Counted from the stretch's first letter, positions 8,448 to 18,367 are shown. The stretch is 64,000 bases of DNA from an uncultured Acidobacteriota bacterium (GCA_951812665.1 CATOST010000022.1:1-64000); one strand, 5' to 3'. The notes: a model not told the origin generated them from the letters alone. A program made the numbers and translations.

Positions 8448-11219
8448 ATGTCATCCACCACTCCTCCTATACGATGTCCTGCCTGCTATTCCTCATCAAC
8501 ACTCAACTCCCGGATTTCCGCAGCCGGTCTGGTCCTGGCGGCGTGGCTGCTCCTGGGCGGAACTTACGCCGGAGCGACGATCAAACTCGAGGTCGGCAAG
8601 AGCAACGGGGCGCCGCCGTTTCCGCATACCAACGGGCGGCAGATCGCCAGGAACTCGGACGGCATCTGGTTCCTGGCCTACGACTCCGAGACCGAAGGAC
8701 GGTCCACGATCTTCCTGGCCGCCTCCAGGGACGGAACTCCGGAGTTCGCCGGCGATTTCCATCCGGCCGTGGCCATTGCGGGCGGTTCGGACGAGGCGGT
8801 CCTGGCCGGAGCAGTCCGGGACGCCAGCGTGGCCAGCCTAGTCATCGACGAAAGCGACGTCCTGCACCTGGTCTGGCAAAGCTCCGACCCCGAGGGCATC
8901 TGGTACAGCCGCTGCTCGGTCAAGGGCAAGGAGCCGGCGGCCGGATTCAGCGAAGCGGCCAGGTGGACGGGAGCCGGTGGCGGCCAGGGCGCCGAGCGGA
9001 TCGACGACGGTGTATCCCCACAACTCGGAGACGTGGTCATCGACGGGAAAGGACAACTTCGGATCCTCTACAGCCAGACGGTGGAGGTGCCTCCGGACCA
9101 CGTTTTTCACCTCCTGGCCAAGGGACAGCCCTACTCTCGGCGTCTCCGCCGGAAACCGGCGGGACAGATCTGGGCAGCCTCTCCCAAGGCAGATGGTTGG
9201 ACACTAAGGCCGCTGACTCTGCCCGGAGACTACGGCCCGCCGGTGGCGGACCTGGACCCCCAAGGAACCCTGCACCTGACCTCCGCCCGGGACGGTTCCT
9301 GGTTCATCTTCTATCTGCAACTGCCCGATTTCGCGGGAGGCCTAGATCAAGGCCGGGACTTCACCGCCGTGGCCCCCCATGTTCCCTGGAGCGGGACCGG
9401 CTACGTGAGCCACAGCGTGGCCGGCTGGGGCCGGAAGGCGCTGGTGGTGTGGGAGAAGGTGGAGCACCAACTCCAATATGCCTACTACGACGGGCGGAGT
9501 TGGACGGTTCAACCACTGCATCACAGCCAGGAGGCCTTGCACCATCCCATCCTGGCCCGCGACGAGCACGGCGTGGCCTGGGTCTTCTGGACCAACACCA
9601 CCCGAAGCCACAGCTTCTACTCCCGCTGGCTGGGTTCCCGGTTCTCCGCTCCCTACGAGTGCCGGATGGTGGGCGGGGACCCCGTCTCCCACGAGGAGGC
9701 CACCCGGGCGCCTTCTCTCAGCCACTTCCACACCGTCGAACGAAACTCGCGGGAGGGGTCCGGAACCCTGGGAATGGCGCTCTCCGTCCAGGCCCCCACG
9801 GGTAGCGTCTACTTCGACCCGCTGCTGGTGCCCGAACTGAACCCGGATCCGGGGAGGAAGGTGCTGTTCCTGGACATGCTGGAGGTCAGCGCCCTCGACG
9901 GTCTGGACGAGTCCTTCCACCCCATGCTAAAGCACTCGGCCAATCCGGTGCTACGGCCGGGTCCGGCCGGGAGCTGGGACGACAAGCGGGCCATCGCCTA
10001 CGGGGAGGTCTTCCACGAGGAAGGCCGGTTCCGCATGTGGTACGCGGGGATCGACCGGCAGGCCAGCGGCTACATGGTGGGCTACGCCGAGAGCGAGGAT
10101 GGAATCGACTGGGTCAAGCCGGTCCTGAACCAGGTGGAGTACAAGGGCTCCACGGAGAACAACATCCTGGACCTCGCCTACAACCCGTACGGCTACTGGA
10201 CCATGATGGTCAAGGACGAACGGGAACCGGACCCCGAACAGCACTACAAGGTGCTGGTGAAGCACACCGGAGGAAACCGGCTCCACACCTCGCCCGACGG
10301 GCTTCGGTGGACCGAGGGGATCGTGGTCAACCCGGACCGGCTGTCTTCGGGAGAGCGGAATCCGGGCCGCTTCGGAGACCGGAGAGGCCTCTTTGACGAC
10401 ACTCTGGAGAAAGATCCGGAACGGCGTTGGAAGATCTTCGGCCGCACCTGCACCGGCCCCGGACAGCTGATCCCCCGGCGCACCCGGCGGACCTGCCGCT
10501 ACTGGAGTCCCGACCTGATACGGTGGACGCCCGACCCCCGCAATCCGGTCATGGTCCCGCGGGCCGGGACCGAGGTGGAGCAGCACGCCATGTCGGTCTG
10601 GATCGACGCCGGGATGTACCTGGGGATGTTCGATGTCTGGGACGAGATGCAGCTAAGTCCCCAACAACTGGTGGTGAGCCGGGACGGGCGGAACTTCGTC
10701 CACGTCTTCGACGGGTCCTATGCCATTGAGTTGGGTGAACCGGGGACCTGGGATGAAGGCTGGGTCTCGCCCATCAACGTTCCCATTGCGGTGGGGGACG
10801 AGCTCTGGAACTACTACTCCGGGGGGCCGGTGACCATCGGACCCTTCCACGACTGGAACACCCTGCCCATGTACACGGGCCTGGCTACGATCCGCCGGGA
10901 CGGCTTCGTGGGCCTGGACGTCCGGAAAGGACGTTCGGCGGGTTGGTTCACAACCCTGCCCCTGAAGCCGGGAGCCGAGGTGCTGGGTCTGGAGGTGAAC
11001 GCCGACGGGTTGGCGCGCGGCGCCGGACGCATTTCCGTGGATCTGCTCCGGGGCGGCGAAGTTCTGGCCGCCAGCAACGCCGTCACCGAGGATGGGGTGG
11101 CGACTCCAGTTCGGTGGCCGGTGGGCGGCAGCCGGCTGCGAATGCCTGAATCGGGGCAACTGCGGTTGCGATTCCGGCTGGAGGGCGAGGCACGCCTCTA
11201 CAGCTTCACCTTTCGGTAG
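8448..11219 (+). CDS. Secreted two-module beta-propeller protein; C-terminal half belongs to the RMWY/SxDGIxW family also at 43776 and 49732
   Basis: 923 aa with signal region; C-terminal FRMWYAGIDRQASGYMVGYAESEDGIDWVKP, LHTSPDGLRWTEG, and tail LRLRFRLEGEARLYSFTFR. Confidence 0.7.
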   Translation: MSSTTPPIRCPACYSSSTLNSRISAAGLVLAAWLLLGGTYAGATIKLEVGKSNGAPPFPHTNGRQIARNSDGIWFLAYDSETEGRSTIFLAASRDGTPEFAGDFHPAVAIAGGSDEAVLAGAVRDASVASLVIDESDVLHLVWQSSDPEGIWYSRCSVKGKEPAAGFSEAARWTGAGGGQGAERIDDGVSPQLGDVVIDGKGQLRILYSQTVEVPPDHVFHLLAKGQPYSRRLRRKPAGQIWAASPKADGWTLRPLTLPGDYGPPVADLDPQGTLHLTSARDGSWFIFYLQLPDFAGGLDQGRDFTAVAPHVPWSGTGYVSHSVAGWGRKALVVWEKVEHQLQYAYYDGRSWTVQPLHHSQEALHHPILARDEHGVAWVFWTNTTRSHSFYSRWLGSRFSAPYECRMVGGDPVSHEEATRAPSLSHFHTVERNSREGSGTLGMALSVQAPTGSVYFDPLLVPELNPDPGRKVLFLDMLEVSALDGLDESFHPMLKHSANPVLRPGPAGSWDDKRAIAYGEVFHEEGRFRMWYAGIDRQASGYMVGYAESEDGIDWVKPVLNQVEYKGSTENNILDLAYNPYGYWTMMVKDEREPDPEQHYKVLVKHTGGNRLHTSPDGLRWTEGIVVNPDRLSSGERNPGRFGDRRGLFDDTLEKDPERRWKIFGRTCTGPGQLIPRRTRRTCRYWSPDLIRWTPDPRNPVMVPRAGTEVEQHAMSVWIDAGMYLGMFDVWDEMQLSPQQLVVSRDGRNFVHVFDGSYAIELGEPGTWDEGWVSPINVPIAVGDELWNYYSGGPVTIGPFHDWNTLPMYTGLATIRRDGFVGLDVRKGRSAGWFTTLPLKPGAEVLGLEVNADGLARGAGRISVDLLRGGEVLAASNAVTEDGVATPVRWPVGGSRLRMPESGQLRLRFRLEGEARLYSFTFR

Positions 11220-11252
11220 AGGGTCGACCCGACACTCCATGGAGGATTCTCG

Positions 11253-13064
11253 ATGCGCCGACTCACCATTCTGTTCTTCCTGGCCGGCTCTTCTCTGATC
11301 CATGCCGGGACCCGGATCACCCTGGACAAACCCATGCCCCCTCCGGCGTGGGCTCTGGCGCAGCGTGCTCTCCTGGAGGCCAACGCCGAGGAGGCCCAGC
11401 GGCTCGCCGACAGGTACATGGACGAACGTGGCTGGCTGGCCATCACGCCCAACTGGGGCGGGATGGACGGGGCTGACGACGTCATGGAGAGGTTCCGGCA
11501 CTGGCCCCTGCTCTACATCCTGGGAGGATCCGAATCGGTTCTCGCCACCTACAAGAAGATCTGGGAGGGGCACCTTCAGCAGTACACCGAGGCCCGGGAG
11601 CCGCTGGTGGAGGTGGTCCGGGAAGGGATGTATTATCGGGAGTTTTGTCCTTCCTTCGACTGGGAACATATCGGCGAAGGCATGGCGGGCTGGTACTGGT
11701 ACGGGATGGCGCGTCCCCGGGATCCCGGGTACCTGATCCGCGCGCGGCGGTTCAGCTCCTTCTACATGAACGAGGACCCGTCGACCCCCAATTACGACCC
11801 GGAACACAAGATTATCCGCAGTCTCTTCAACGGCAGCCGGGGACCCCTTCTGGGGGTTCCCACCGAGGCTCACTGGGCAGGACCGCCCCGTCCCCGGCAC
11901 GATCCCCGGCCGGGCCGGCCCCGAAGGACCCTCCGGTTCTGCCGCCAGGGCTACATGGTGGACCTGAGCGGCGACCACCCGCTGAACCTGATGGCCACTC
12001 ATCTGGCCATGACGGCCTACATGCTCACCCACGAGGAGAAGTACCGGAGCTGGATCCTGGAGTACGTGGACGCCTGGAAGGAGCGGGCCCGGGAGAACGG
12101 CGGCAACATCCCCACCAACATCGGTCTGGACGGGAGCATCGGAGGCGAGTGGGACGGGAAGTGGTACGGGGGAGTCTACGGCTGGAACTTCCGTCCCCGC
12201 TTCGACGAATTCACGCCCGATCGCGAGGGGCAGCCCAACCCGGGAAGCAACATGTTCATCCGAGGATCGCGCATCGGCTTTGGAATCGCACTGCTGTTGA
12301 CGGGCAATCCCGAATACCCGGCCGTCCTCCGCCGCCAGATGGACAACCTGTATGCAGCCGGCCGGGAGGAGAACGGACGGTTCCTCATTCCCCGCAAGCA
12401 CGGCGACGACGGTTGGTACGGATATACCGAAAACGTCTACCTGGAAGAGCAGATCGATCTCTATCTCTGGTCTCTCGACAGGCCGATCGATCCGGTCCAG
12501 CGCCGGCGGGTCTCGGCCCACCCTTGGATCCGCTACCTGGAGGGACGCGATGACGGCTACCCTCTGGAGGCGCTGCAACAGGATTTCGCTGTCATCGGCC
12601 GGCAGATGAAGCGGTTACGGGAGGATGGGGCGACTCGAGACACCCGCTCCTCCACCGGTTTTGCTCGAACCGTCGCCGTGACCTCACTGCTCCATTTGAT
12701 GCTGGGCGCCAACTACCCGGGCGGATCGGGGAACGCGCTCCATGCACAGGTGCGGTATTTCGATCCGGATCGCCGGCGGCCCGGCCTGCCGCCCGGCGTC
12801 GGTGCGCTGGTGGAGAAGCTTGAGCCCGCATCGCTCACGTTGACGCTGGTCAACGTCAGTCCCGTGCACATACGGGATGTTTTGGTCCAGACCGGCGGCT
12901 ACGCCGAGCACCGGTGCCTGTCGGTGAAGGACGGGGACCGGGTGATCCCCGTGAACGACTCCCATTTCCGGGTGAGACTGGAGCCGGGGAGCGGCGGGCG
13001 CCTCGTGTTGTCGCTGGAGCGCTACTCGAACACGCCGACCCTGGCATTCCCCTGGGATCGCTGA
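11253..13064 (+). CDS. Secreted protein of unknown function, possible (alpha/alpha) toroid fold; full-length copy
   Basis: 603 aa with signal peptide; paralogue of 17144..18292. Confidence 0.75.
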   Translation: MRRLTILFFLAGSSLIHAGTRITLDKPMPPPAWALAQRALLEANAEEAQRLADRYMDERGWLAITPNWGGMDGADDVMERFRHWPLLYILGGSESVLATYKKIWEGHLQQYTEAREPLVEVVREGMYYREFCPSFDWEHIGEGMAGWYWYGMARPRDPGYLIRARRFSSFYMNEDPSTPNYDPEHKIIRSLFNGSRGPLLGVPTEAHWAGPPRPRHDPRPGRPRRTLRFCRQGYMVDLSGDHPLNLMATHLAMTAYMLTHEEKYRSWILEYVDAWKERARENGGNIPTNIGLDGSIGGEWDGKWYGGVYGWNFRPRFDEFTPDREGQPNPGSNMFIRGSRIGFGIALLLTGNPEYPAVLRRQMDNLYAAGREENGRFLIPRKHGDDGWYGYTENVYLEEQIDLYLWSLDRPIDPVQRRRVSAHPWIRYLEGRDDGYPLEALQQDFAVIGRQMKRLREDGATRDTRSSTGFARTVAVTSLLHLMLGANYPGGSGNALHAQVRYFDPDRRRPGLPPGVGALVEKLEPASLTLTLVNVSPVHIRDVLVQTGGYAEHRCLSVKDGDRVIPVNDSHFRVRLEPGSGGRLVLSLERYSNTPTLAFPWDR

Positions 13065-13162
13065 AGGCGTCGGAACGGACGGATCGCGTGCCAATGGAAC
13101 CGGATACTTCACGTGCTCACGAAAACTTGTCGATGGTCAGATTGAGGATCTAGTATCCGACC

Positions 13163-13408
13163 ATGATCAAGGCCAACATTGCGTAGGCGAAAGCCCATCT
13201 CTCAGAGTACCTCCAGAGCGTCGAACGCGGTGAGACGGTGGTCCTGTGTCGACGTAATGTGCCCATTGCCGAGATCCGACCCCGTACGAAGCTGCCCGTG
13301 AAGAAACGCCGGATCGGTACCGATCCGGGCCTGAGGGTGCCCGACAGCTTCTTCGAGCCGCTTCCCGAGGACATCCTCCGGGCTTTCGGCGGTGGCGACG
13401 AGTCGTAG
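13163..13408 (+). pseudogene. Phd/YefM-type antitoxin, copy 1, interrupted by an in-frame amber codon
   Basis: MIKANIA*AKAHLSEYLQSVERGETVVLCRRNVPIAEIRPRTKLPVKKRRIGTDPGLRVPDSFFEPLPEDILRAFGGGDES; TAG where copy 2 (21968) has CAG. Confidence 0.85.
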
Positions 13409-13731
13409 TGAGACTCTTGGTCGACACCTGCACTTTCCTCTGGTTGGCTGGTAACGATCCTCGTCTTACGGCCCGGGTTCGTGCTGCTTTCGTGAATCCG
13501 GCGAACGCCGTCTTCCTCAGCTCGCTCCCAGTGTGGGAAATCGCCATCAAGCACCGGCTGGACCGGCTACCGCTACCCGATTCACCCGGACGCTACGTAG
13601 TCACGCAGCGGGAGCAACTCTCGATCTGGTGCCGGCAGCAGAAACCGGGCGCCACCACCGCGGTCCCGGAGGCGGCTTCCCGGAGAGCCGGAAAGAGGCG
13701 CAGCTCTCCCACCGCGCGGGAGACCTCGTAG
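13408..13731 (+). pseudogene. PIN-domain toxin (VapC-like), copy 1, truncated and fused to antisense oxidase sequence
   Basis: First about 71 aa match the 22213..22599 toxin (MRLLVDTCTFLWLAGNDPRLTARVRAAFVNPANAVFLSSLPVWEIAIKHRLDRLPLPDSPGRYVVTQREQL), then diverge into sequence homologous to 22808-22995. Confidence 0.85.
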
Positions 13732-13810
13732 TGCTTGCACTCGTAATCGAACATCCCGGCCATGCCGCAGCAGCCGCTGTCCAGTGGAGTGACCTGCACT
13801 CCCGGGTCCG
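13619..13810 (-). pseudogene. Fragment of the C-terminus of the FAD/Fe-S oxidoreductase (paralogue of 22732..25662)
   Basis: Near-identical nucleotide match to 22808-22995; antisense translation VTPLDSGCCGMAGMFDYECKHYEVSRAVGELRLFPALREAASGTAVVAPGFCCRHQI. Confidence 0.85.
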
Positions 13811-13912
13811 TACCAAGAAGCGAAAACGTGACTGTCCCCTTTTCGCAGGCATGCGATGTTTCACTTCTGTGGCGTTATACTGCAAGTGATTCAGATGCAA
13901 AGGAGGTAGACA

Positions 13913-14338
13913 GTGAAACCCATATCTTTGTTTCTTTCGGTCCTCTTGGTCTTACATACCAGCTTGCAGGCCGGTCCCAGCCCAGCGCAGAAAGCGGTTC
14001 ACCTGGTTTCGATCGAGGAGTTGCGGGACCAAGTCGAGGTACAAACGGCCGAACGCGCCAGCAACATTCGCGAAGTCCAGACCCTGCTCCGTCACCAGGG
14101 GGTTCAAGATCGCTTGGGGCACCTTTTCGACCTGGAGAAAGTCGCGGTTGCAGTCCCCACGCTGGACAACGAAACGTTGGCCGAGCTGGCACGGCAAAGC
14201 GGGCAGGTGAACGAACAGTTCAGAGCCGGCGGCATGGGAATGATCTTGGCGCTCGTGATAGCTGTTGTCGTTGTCATCATCCTTGCGATCATATTGGTGA
14301 ATAAGGCAGAGGATGTGGCCGAAACTGTACTCGGTTAA
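13913..14338 (+). CDS. PA2779 family protein (small secreted/membrane protein)
   Basis: MKPISLFLSVLLVLHTSLQA...EELRDQVEVQTAERASNIREVQTLLRHQGVQDRLG...GGMGMILALVIAVVVVIILAIILVNKAE; good RBS aaaggagg upstream. Confidence 0.7.
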   Translation: MKPISLFLSVLLVLHTSLQAGPSPAQKAVHLVSIEELRDQVEVQTAERASNIREVQTLLRHQGVQDRLGHLFDLEKVAVAVPTLDNETLAELARQSGQVNEQFRAGGMGMILALVIAVVVVIILAIILVNKAEDVAETVLG

Positions 14339-14371
14339 CGCCTTTTCCAGCCATGGGCACGCTCTGTCGGC

Positions 14372-14410
14372 GTTAACAGCCCGTGGCAAAAGTCGCCACG
14401 GACTGTTAAC
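14372..14410. terminator. Strong stem-loop, possible transcription terminator after the PA2779-like gene
   Basis: gttaacagcccgtggc-aaaagtc-gccacggactgttaac: 16-bp inverted repeat with one mismatch and 7-nt loop; no clear T tract. Confidence 0.4.
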
Positions 14411-14629
14411 CGACTGAGCGGATCCGTGACCACAAGGAAGCGGAACGAGTACGGCGAGAGAATCTTCGGCTGCTCGTCGCGCCGGATCTCCGCACGGGCG
14501 CTCAGCGTCCCGCGAAGACGGAACAGAGCGATCGATACTTGCGCCGGTAGCGAGGGAACCCGTCCAGCCGGACCATCATGTATGGCCACCCTCCCTGCTT
14601 CTTGACTCCTGTCTCCCGCTGCGACTCTA

Positions 14630-16654
14630 ATGGCGCGTATGTCACGCCTGTTGATCGTTCTCTTCGCATTCAACTTCTTCCTGACTCCGATACGGGCCCG
14701 CGTCGTCCGGGTGGAGATCCACGAACGGAATCCGATCCTGGAGGGTGAGCCCTACCCCTTGGTGGGCCCCTACGAAATCATCACGGGTCGCGTGCACTTC
14801 GCCGTCGATCCCGAACTGGGACCCAACCGGATCATCACTGACATCCTGAAGGCGCCCCGCAACGATCAGGGCGAGGTGGAGTTCTCCTCCGATCTCGTGC
14901 TTTTGAAACCGGTCCAAGCGGAGCGAGGCAACGGCGCCATTTTCTACGAGGTCTCCAACCGGGGCGGAAAGGCCATGGTCGGTTTTTTCAACCTGGCCCG
15001 GTACACCCGGACTCCCAAGACCCGTGAGGATTTCGGAGACGGGTTCCTCATGCGCCAGGGATTCACGCTCATGTGGTTGGGCTGGCAACTGGATCCGCCC
15101 CACCGGCCAGGAAACATGCGTGTCTACCCGGCAATCGCCCGGGGTTCCGATCACCCCATCACCGGTCTGGTCCGATGCGACTTCGTGGTCAAGACGCGTG
15201 CCGACCACCACATTCTCTCGGACCGCAACCACGTTCCCTATCCCGTGTCCGATCCCCAAGCCCCCGAGAATTCCATGACGGTCCGGGATGCCGTCGAGGG
15301 CGAGCGCCAGGCCGTTCCGCGGAACCGCTGGCAGTTCGCGCGAATGGAGGAGGGACGGACAGTGCCCGACTCGACTCACGTCCTTTTGGAAGGGGGATTC
15401 GAGCCCGGCAAGATCTACGAAGTGGTCTACCGGGGCCAGGACCCTCCCCTGGTGGGACTGGGCCCCACAGCCGTGCGCGACATGATCTCCCACCTCAAAT
15501 ACGAGGGCGACCCGGACCTGTCCATTCCCCGGAGCACCCTGAATCGGGCGTTGGGGTTCGGGAGCTCCCAGAGCGGGCGTTTCCTGCGGACCTTCCTCTA
15601 CCAGGGTTTCAACGAGGACGAGCAGAATCGGCGGGTCTTCGACGGGCTCATACCCCACGTGGCAGGTGCGGGACGGGGCAGCTTCAACCACCGTTTCGCC
15701 CAGCCGTCACGGGATGCCCAGCCCTTTTCCAACTTCTTCTACCCCACCGACATTTTCCCCTTCACCGATACGGCCCAGACCGACCCGGAGACAGGGGAGA
15801 CCGACGGACTACTCATTCACTTCGCCCGGCCGGAGCTCTGCCCCAAGATTTTCTACACCAACTCTTCCTACGAGTACTGGGGCCGCGCCTCCTCCCTGAT
15901 CCACACCACCGTGGACGGAACCCGCGACGTGGAGTTTATGGATCAGGTTCGCCATTACCATTTTGCCGGCAGCCAGCATGGCGTGGGACCATTTCCTCCT
16001 ACGCGGACGCGGGGGCAGCAACTGAACAATCCTCTGGACTTCAGAGGGACGATGCGCGCCCTGCTCCTGGCCCTGGATCGGTGGGTTGACGACGGGACGA
16101 CTCCGCCTCCCAGCCGCTACCCCCGCCTGGACCAAGCCACGCTGGTCCCGTTTCCCGAGTTCGACTTCCCCCGGTTGCCGGGTGTCCGGGTGCCCCCCCG
16201 AATCCACCGGGCGTACCGGGTCGATTACGGTCCCCGCTTTCGTTCAGAAGGCATCGTGAGCCACCAGCCGCCTCGTGTCGGCGCCCCCTTTCCGATCCTG
16301 GTCCCCAAGGTCGACGCCGACGGGAACGAGCTGGCGGGAATCCGCCTGCCGGAGGTCGCGGTCCCCCTGGCCACATATACGGGATGGAACCTCTTTGGCC
16401 CCGGCCAGGGTCCGCCGACGGAGATCTGCAGCTTTCGCGGCTCCTACATTCCCTTCGCCCGGACCAAGGAGGAGCGTCTCGAAGCGGGTGACCCCCGACC
16501 CTCCATCCGGGAGAGGTACGGGAGCCGGGATGAGTACCTGGGGCGAGTCACCGAAACTGCCCTTGAACTCATGGATCGAGGATACCTGCTGTCACAGGAT
16601 GTTCCCCTGGTCGTCAAGGGAGCGGCCGTCCGGTGGGACTACCTGATGCGCTGA
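14630..16654 (+). CDS. Alpha/beta-hydrolase domain protein, copy 2 (intact)
   Basis: 674 aa; full-length paralogue of 2369..4392; signal peptide; GFGSSQSGRFLRTFLYQGFN nucleophile-elbow-like motif. Confidence 0.82.
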   Translation: MARMSRLLIVLFAFNFFLTPIRARVVRVEIHERNPILEGEPYPLVGPYEIITGRVHFAVDPELGPNRIITDILKAPRNDQGEVEFSSDLVLLKPVQAERGNGAIFYEVSNRGGKAMVGFFNLARYTRTPKTREDFGDGFLMRQGFTLMWLGWQLDPPHRPGNMRVYPAIARGSDHPITGLVRCDFVVKTRADHHILSDRNHVPYPVSDPQAPENSMTVRDAVEGERQAVPRNRWQFARMEEGRTVPDSTHVLLEGGFEPGKIYEVVYRGQDPPLVGLGPTAVRDMISHLKYEGDPDLSIPRSTLNRALGFGSSQSGRFLRTFLYQGFNEDEQNRRVFDGLIPHVAGAGRGSFNHRFAQPSRDAQPFSNFFYPTDIFPFTDTAQTDPETGETDGLLIHFARPELCPKIFYTNSSYEYWGRASSLIHTTVDGTRDVEFMDQVRHYHFAGSQHGVGPFPPTRTRGQQLNNPLDFRGTMRALLLALDRWVDDGTTPPPSRYPRLDQATLVPFPEFDFPRLPGVRVPPRIHRAYRVDYGPRFRSEGIVSHQPPRVGAPFPILVPKVDADGNELAGIRLPEVAVPLATYTGWNLFGPGQGPPTEICSFRGSYIPFARTKEERLEAGDPRPSIRERYGSRDEYLGRVTETALELMDRGYLLSQDVPLVVKGAAVRWDYLMR

Positions 16655-16760
16655 GGACTCGATGCGCCGAGACGCGCTCCGTGGACCGTGGCACCCAATT
16701 CACTTGCAGCAGCAGCCAGACGTGCGTCGAACACGACGAACGGAATATCGAAATACCGGA
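16641..16760 (-). pseudogene. Possible 3' remnant of a PIN-domain toxin
   Basis: Directly downstream of the antitoxin at 16761: reverse-strand reading LIRYFDIPFVVFDARLAAAASELGATVHG resembles a PIN C-terminus; N-terminus absent; overlaps the 3' end of the hydrolase gene. Confidence 0.45.
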
Positions 16761-17054
16761 TCAGAATCGATCCTCCCGATCCTCGCTGACGGCCTCGGAG
16801 AAGCGCCAGCCTCTTCCCACGATCGGCTTGGCGATCGGCGGCACCGGTTTCGCCTGGCCCGTCACCACCCCTTGCCTCCGCAAACGAGCCAGACGTGGGT
16901 CCACAGAGCGGCCGGCGAACTCGATCGGCATCACTTCCGCCACCGGCCGGCCCCGGTCGGTGATGGTCAAAATGCGCCCTTCTCGTACCCGTCGGAGATA
17001 AGTCCCCAATCGTGTCTTGAACTCCCTGGCCCCAACGACGAGTGGCTCTCCCAT
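16761..17054 (-). CDS. Phd/YefM-family antitoxin
   Basis: MGEPLVVGAREFKTRLGTYLRRVREGRILTITDRGRPVAEVMPIE. Confidence 0.85.
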   Translation of the reverse strand: MGEPLVVGAREFKTRLGTYLRRVREGRILTITDRGRPVAEVMPIEFAGRSVDPRLARLRRQGVVTGQAKPVPPIAKPIVGRGWRFSEAVSEDREDRF

Positions 17055-17143
17055 GTAGTCATTGTGGCTACAACTACCAGAAAAAGCGAGAAGACTTCAC
17101 TCCGTTTTGTTAGCCTGCTCCGGCCATCTACGGAGGATTCCCA

Positions 17144-18292
17144 ATGCGCCGACTCGGCATTTTGTTCTTCCTGGCCATCTCTACACCGGTGCGCTCCGAA
17201 AACGGGATCACGCTGGACGATCCCATGTCTTCTCCGGCGTGGGCGCTGGCTCAGCGGGCTCTCCTGGAGGCCAACGCCGAGGAGGCCCAACGGCTCGCAG
17301 ACAGGTACATGGACAAACGAGGCTGGCTGGCCATCACGCCCAACTGGGGCGGTCTGGACGGAAGCATCGGAGGCGAGTGGGACGGGAAGTGGTACGGGGG
17401 AGTCTACGGCTGGAACTTCCGTCCCCGTTTCGATGAGTTCACGCCCGATCGCGAGGGACAGCCCAACCCGGGGAACAACATGTTCATCCGGGGGTCGCGC
17501 ATCGGCTTCGGAATCGCTCTGCTGTTGACGGGGAATCCCGAATATCCGGCCGTCCTCCGCCGACAGATGGACAACCTGTACGCGGCCGGCCGGGAGGAGG
17601 ACGGACGGTTTCTCATTCCCCACAAGCATGGCGACGACGGTTGGTACGGATTTACCGATAACGTCTATCTGGAAGAACAGGTCGATCTCTATCTCTGGTC
17701 TCTGGACGCACCCGTCGATCCGGTCCAGCGGGAGCGGGTCTCGGCCCACCCCTGGGTCCGCTACCTGGAGGGTCGAAACGACGGCTACCCCATGGAGGCG
17801 CTGCAACAGGATTTCGCCGCCATCCGCCGGCAGATGACGCGTATGAGGGAGGATGGGGCGACCCGGGACACCCGCTCCTCCACCGGTTTCGCTCGAACCG
17901 TCGCCGTCACCTCCATGCTCCACCTGATGCTGGGAGCCAACTACCCGGGAGGATCGGGGAACGCGCTCCATGCGCAGGTGCGGTATTTCGATCCGGACCG
18001 CCGGCGGCCCGGCCTGCCGCCCGGCGTCGGTGCGCTGGTGGAGAAGCTCGGGGCCGGATCGGTCACCCTGACGCTGGTCAACGTCAGTCCGGTGCACGCA
18101 CGGGAGGTGGTGGTCCAGACGGGCGGCTACGCCGAGCACCGGTGCGCGTCGGTAACCCACGGGGGCCAGGTGACACCGGTCAACGATTCCCATTTCCGGG
18201 CGAGACTGGAGCCGGGGAGCGGGGGACGCCTGGTGTTATCACTGGAGCGTTACTCGAACACGCCTACCCTGACATTTCCCTGGGATCGCTGA
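17144..18292 (+). CDS. Internally deleted paralogue of the 11253..13064 protein
   Basis: 382 aa versus 603 aa; signal region and C-terminus align; 221 aa missing in frame between NWGG and LDGSIGGEWDGKW. Confidence 0.8.
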   Translation: MRRLGILFFLAISTPVRSENGITLDDPMSSPAWALAQRALLEANAEEAQRLADRYMDKRGWLAITPNWGGLDGSIGGEWDGKWYGGVYGWNFRPRFDEFTPDREGQPNPGNNMFIRGSRIGFGIALLLTGNPEYPAVLRRQMDNLYAAGREEDGRFLIPHKHGDDGWYGFTDNVYLEEQVDLYLWSLDAPVDPVQRERVSAHPWVRYLEGRNDGYPMEALQQDFAAIRRQMTRMREDGATRDTRSSTGFARTVAVTSMLHLMLGANYPGGSGNALHAQVRYFDPDRRRPGLPPGVGALVEKLGAGSVTLTLVNVSPVHAREVVVQTGGYAEHRCASVTHGGQVTPVNDSHFRARLEPGSGGRLVLSLERYSNTPTLTFPWDR

Positions 18293-18367
18293 TCGTAAAT
18301 TTGATTGAATTGAGGTCGGGCGGTCACTAGCATACGGTCATATGGGTACAAACTGAGGATCCTGACA

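Noticed and set aside
6856-8841. 661-aa plus-strand ORF
   Set aside because: Antisense to the Gfo/Idh/MocA gene and out of frame with the propeller gene.
10653-12578. 641-aa minus-strand ORF
   Set aside because: Antisense across two plus-strand genes; no recognisable domain.
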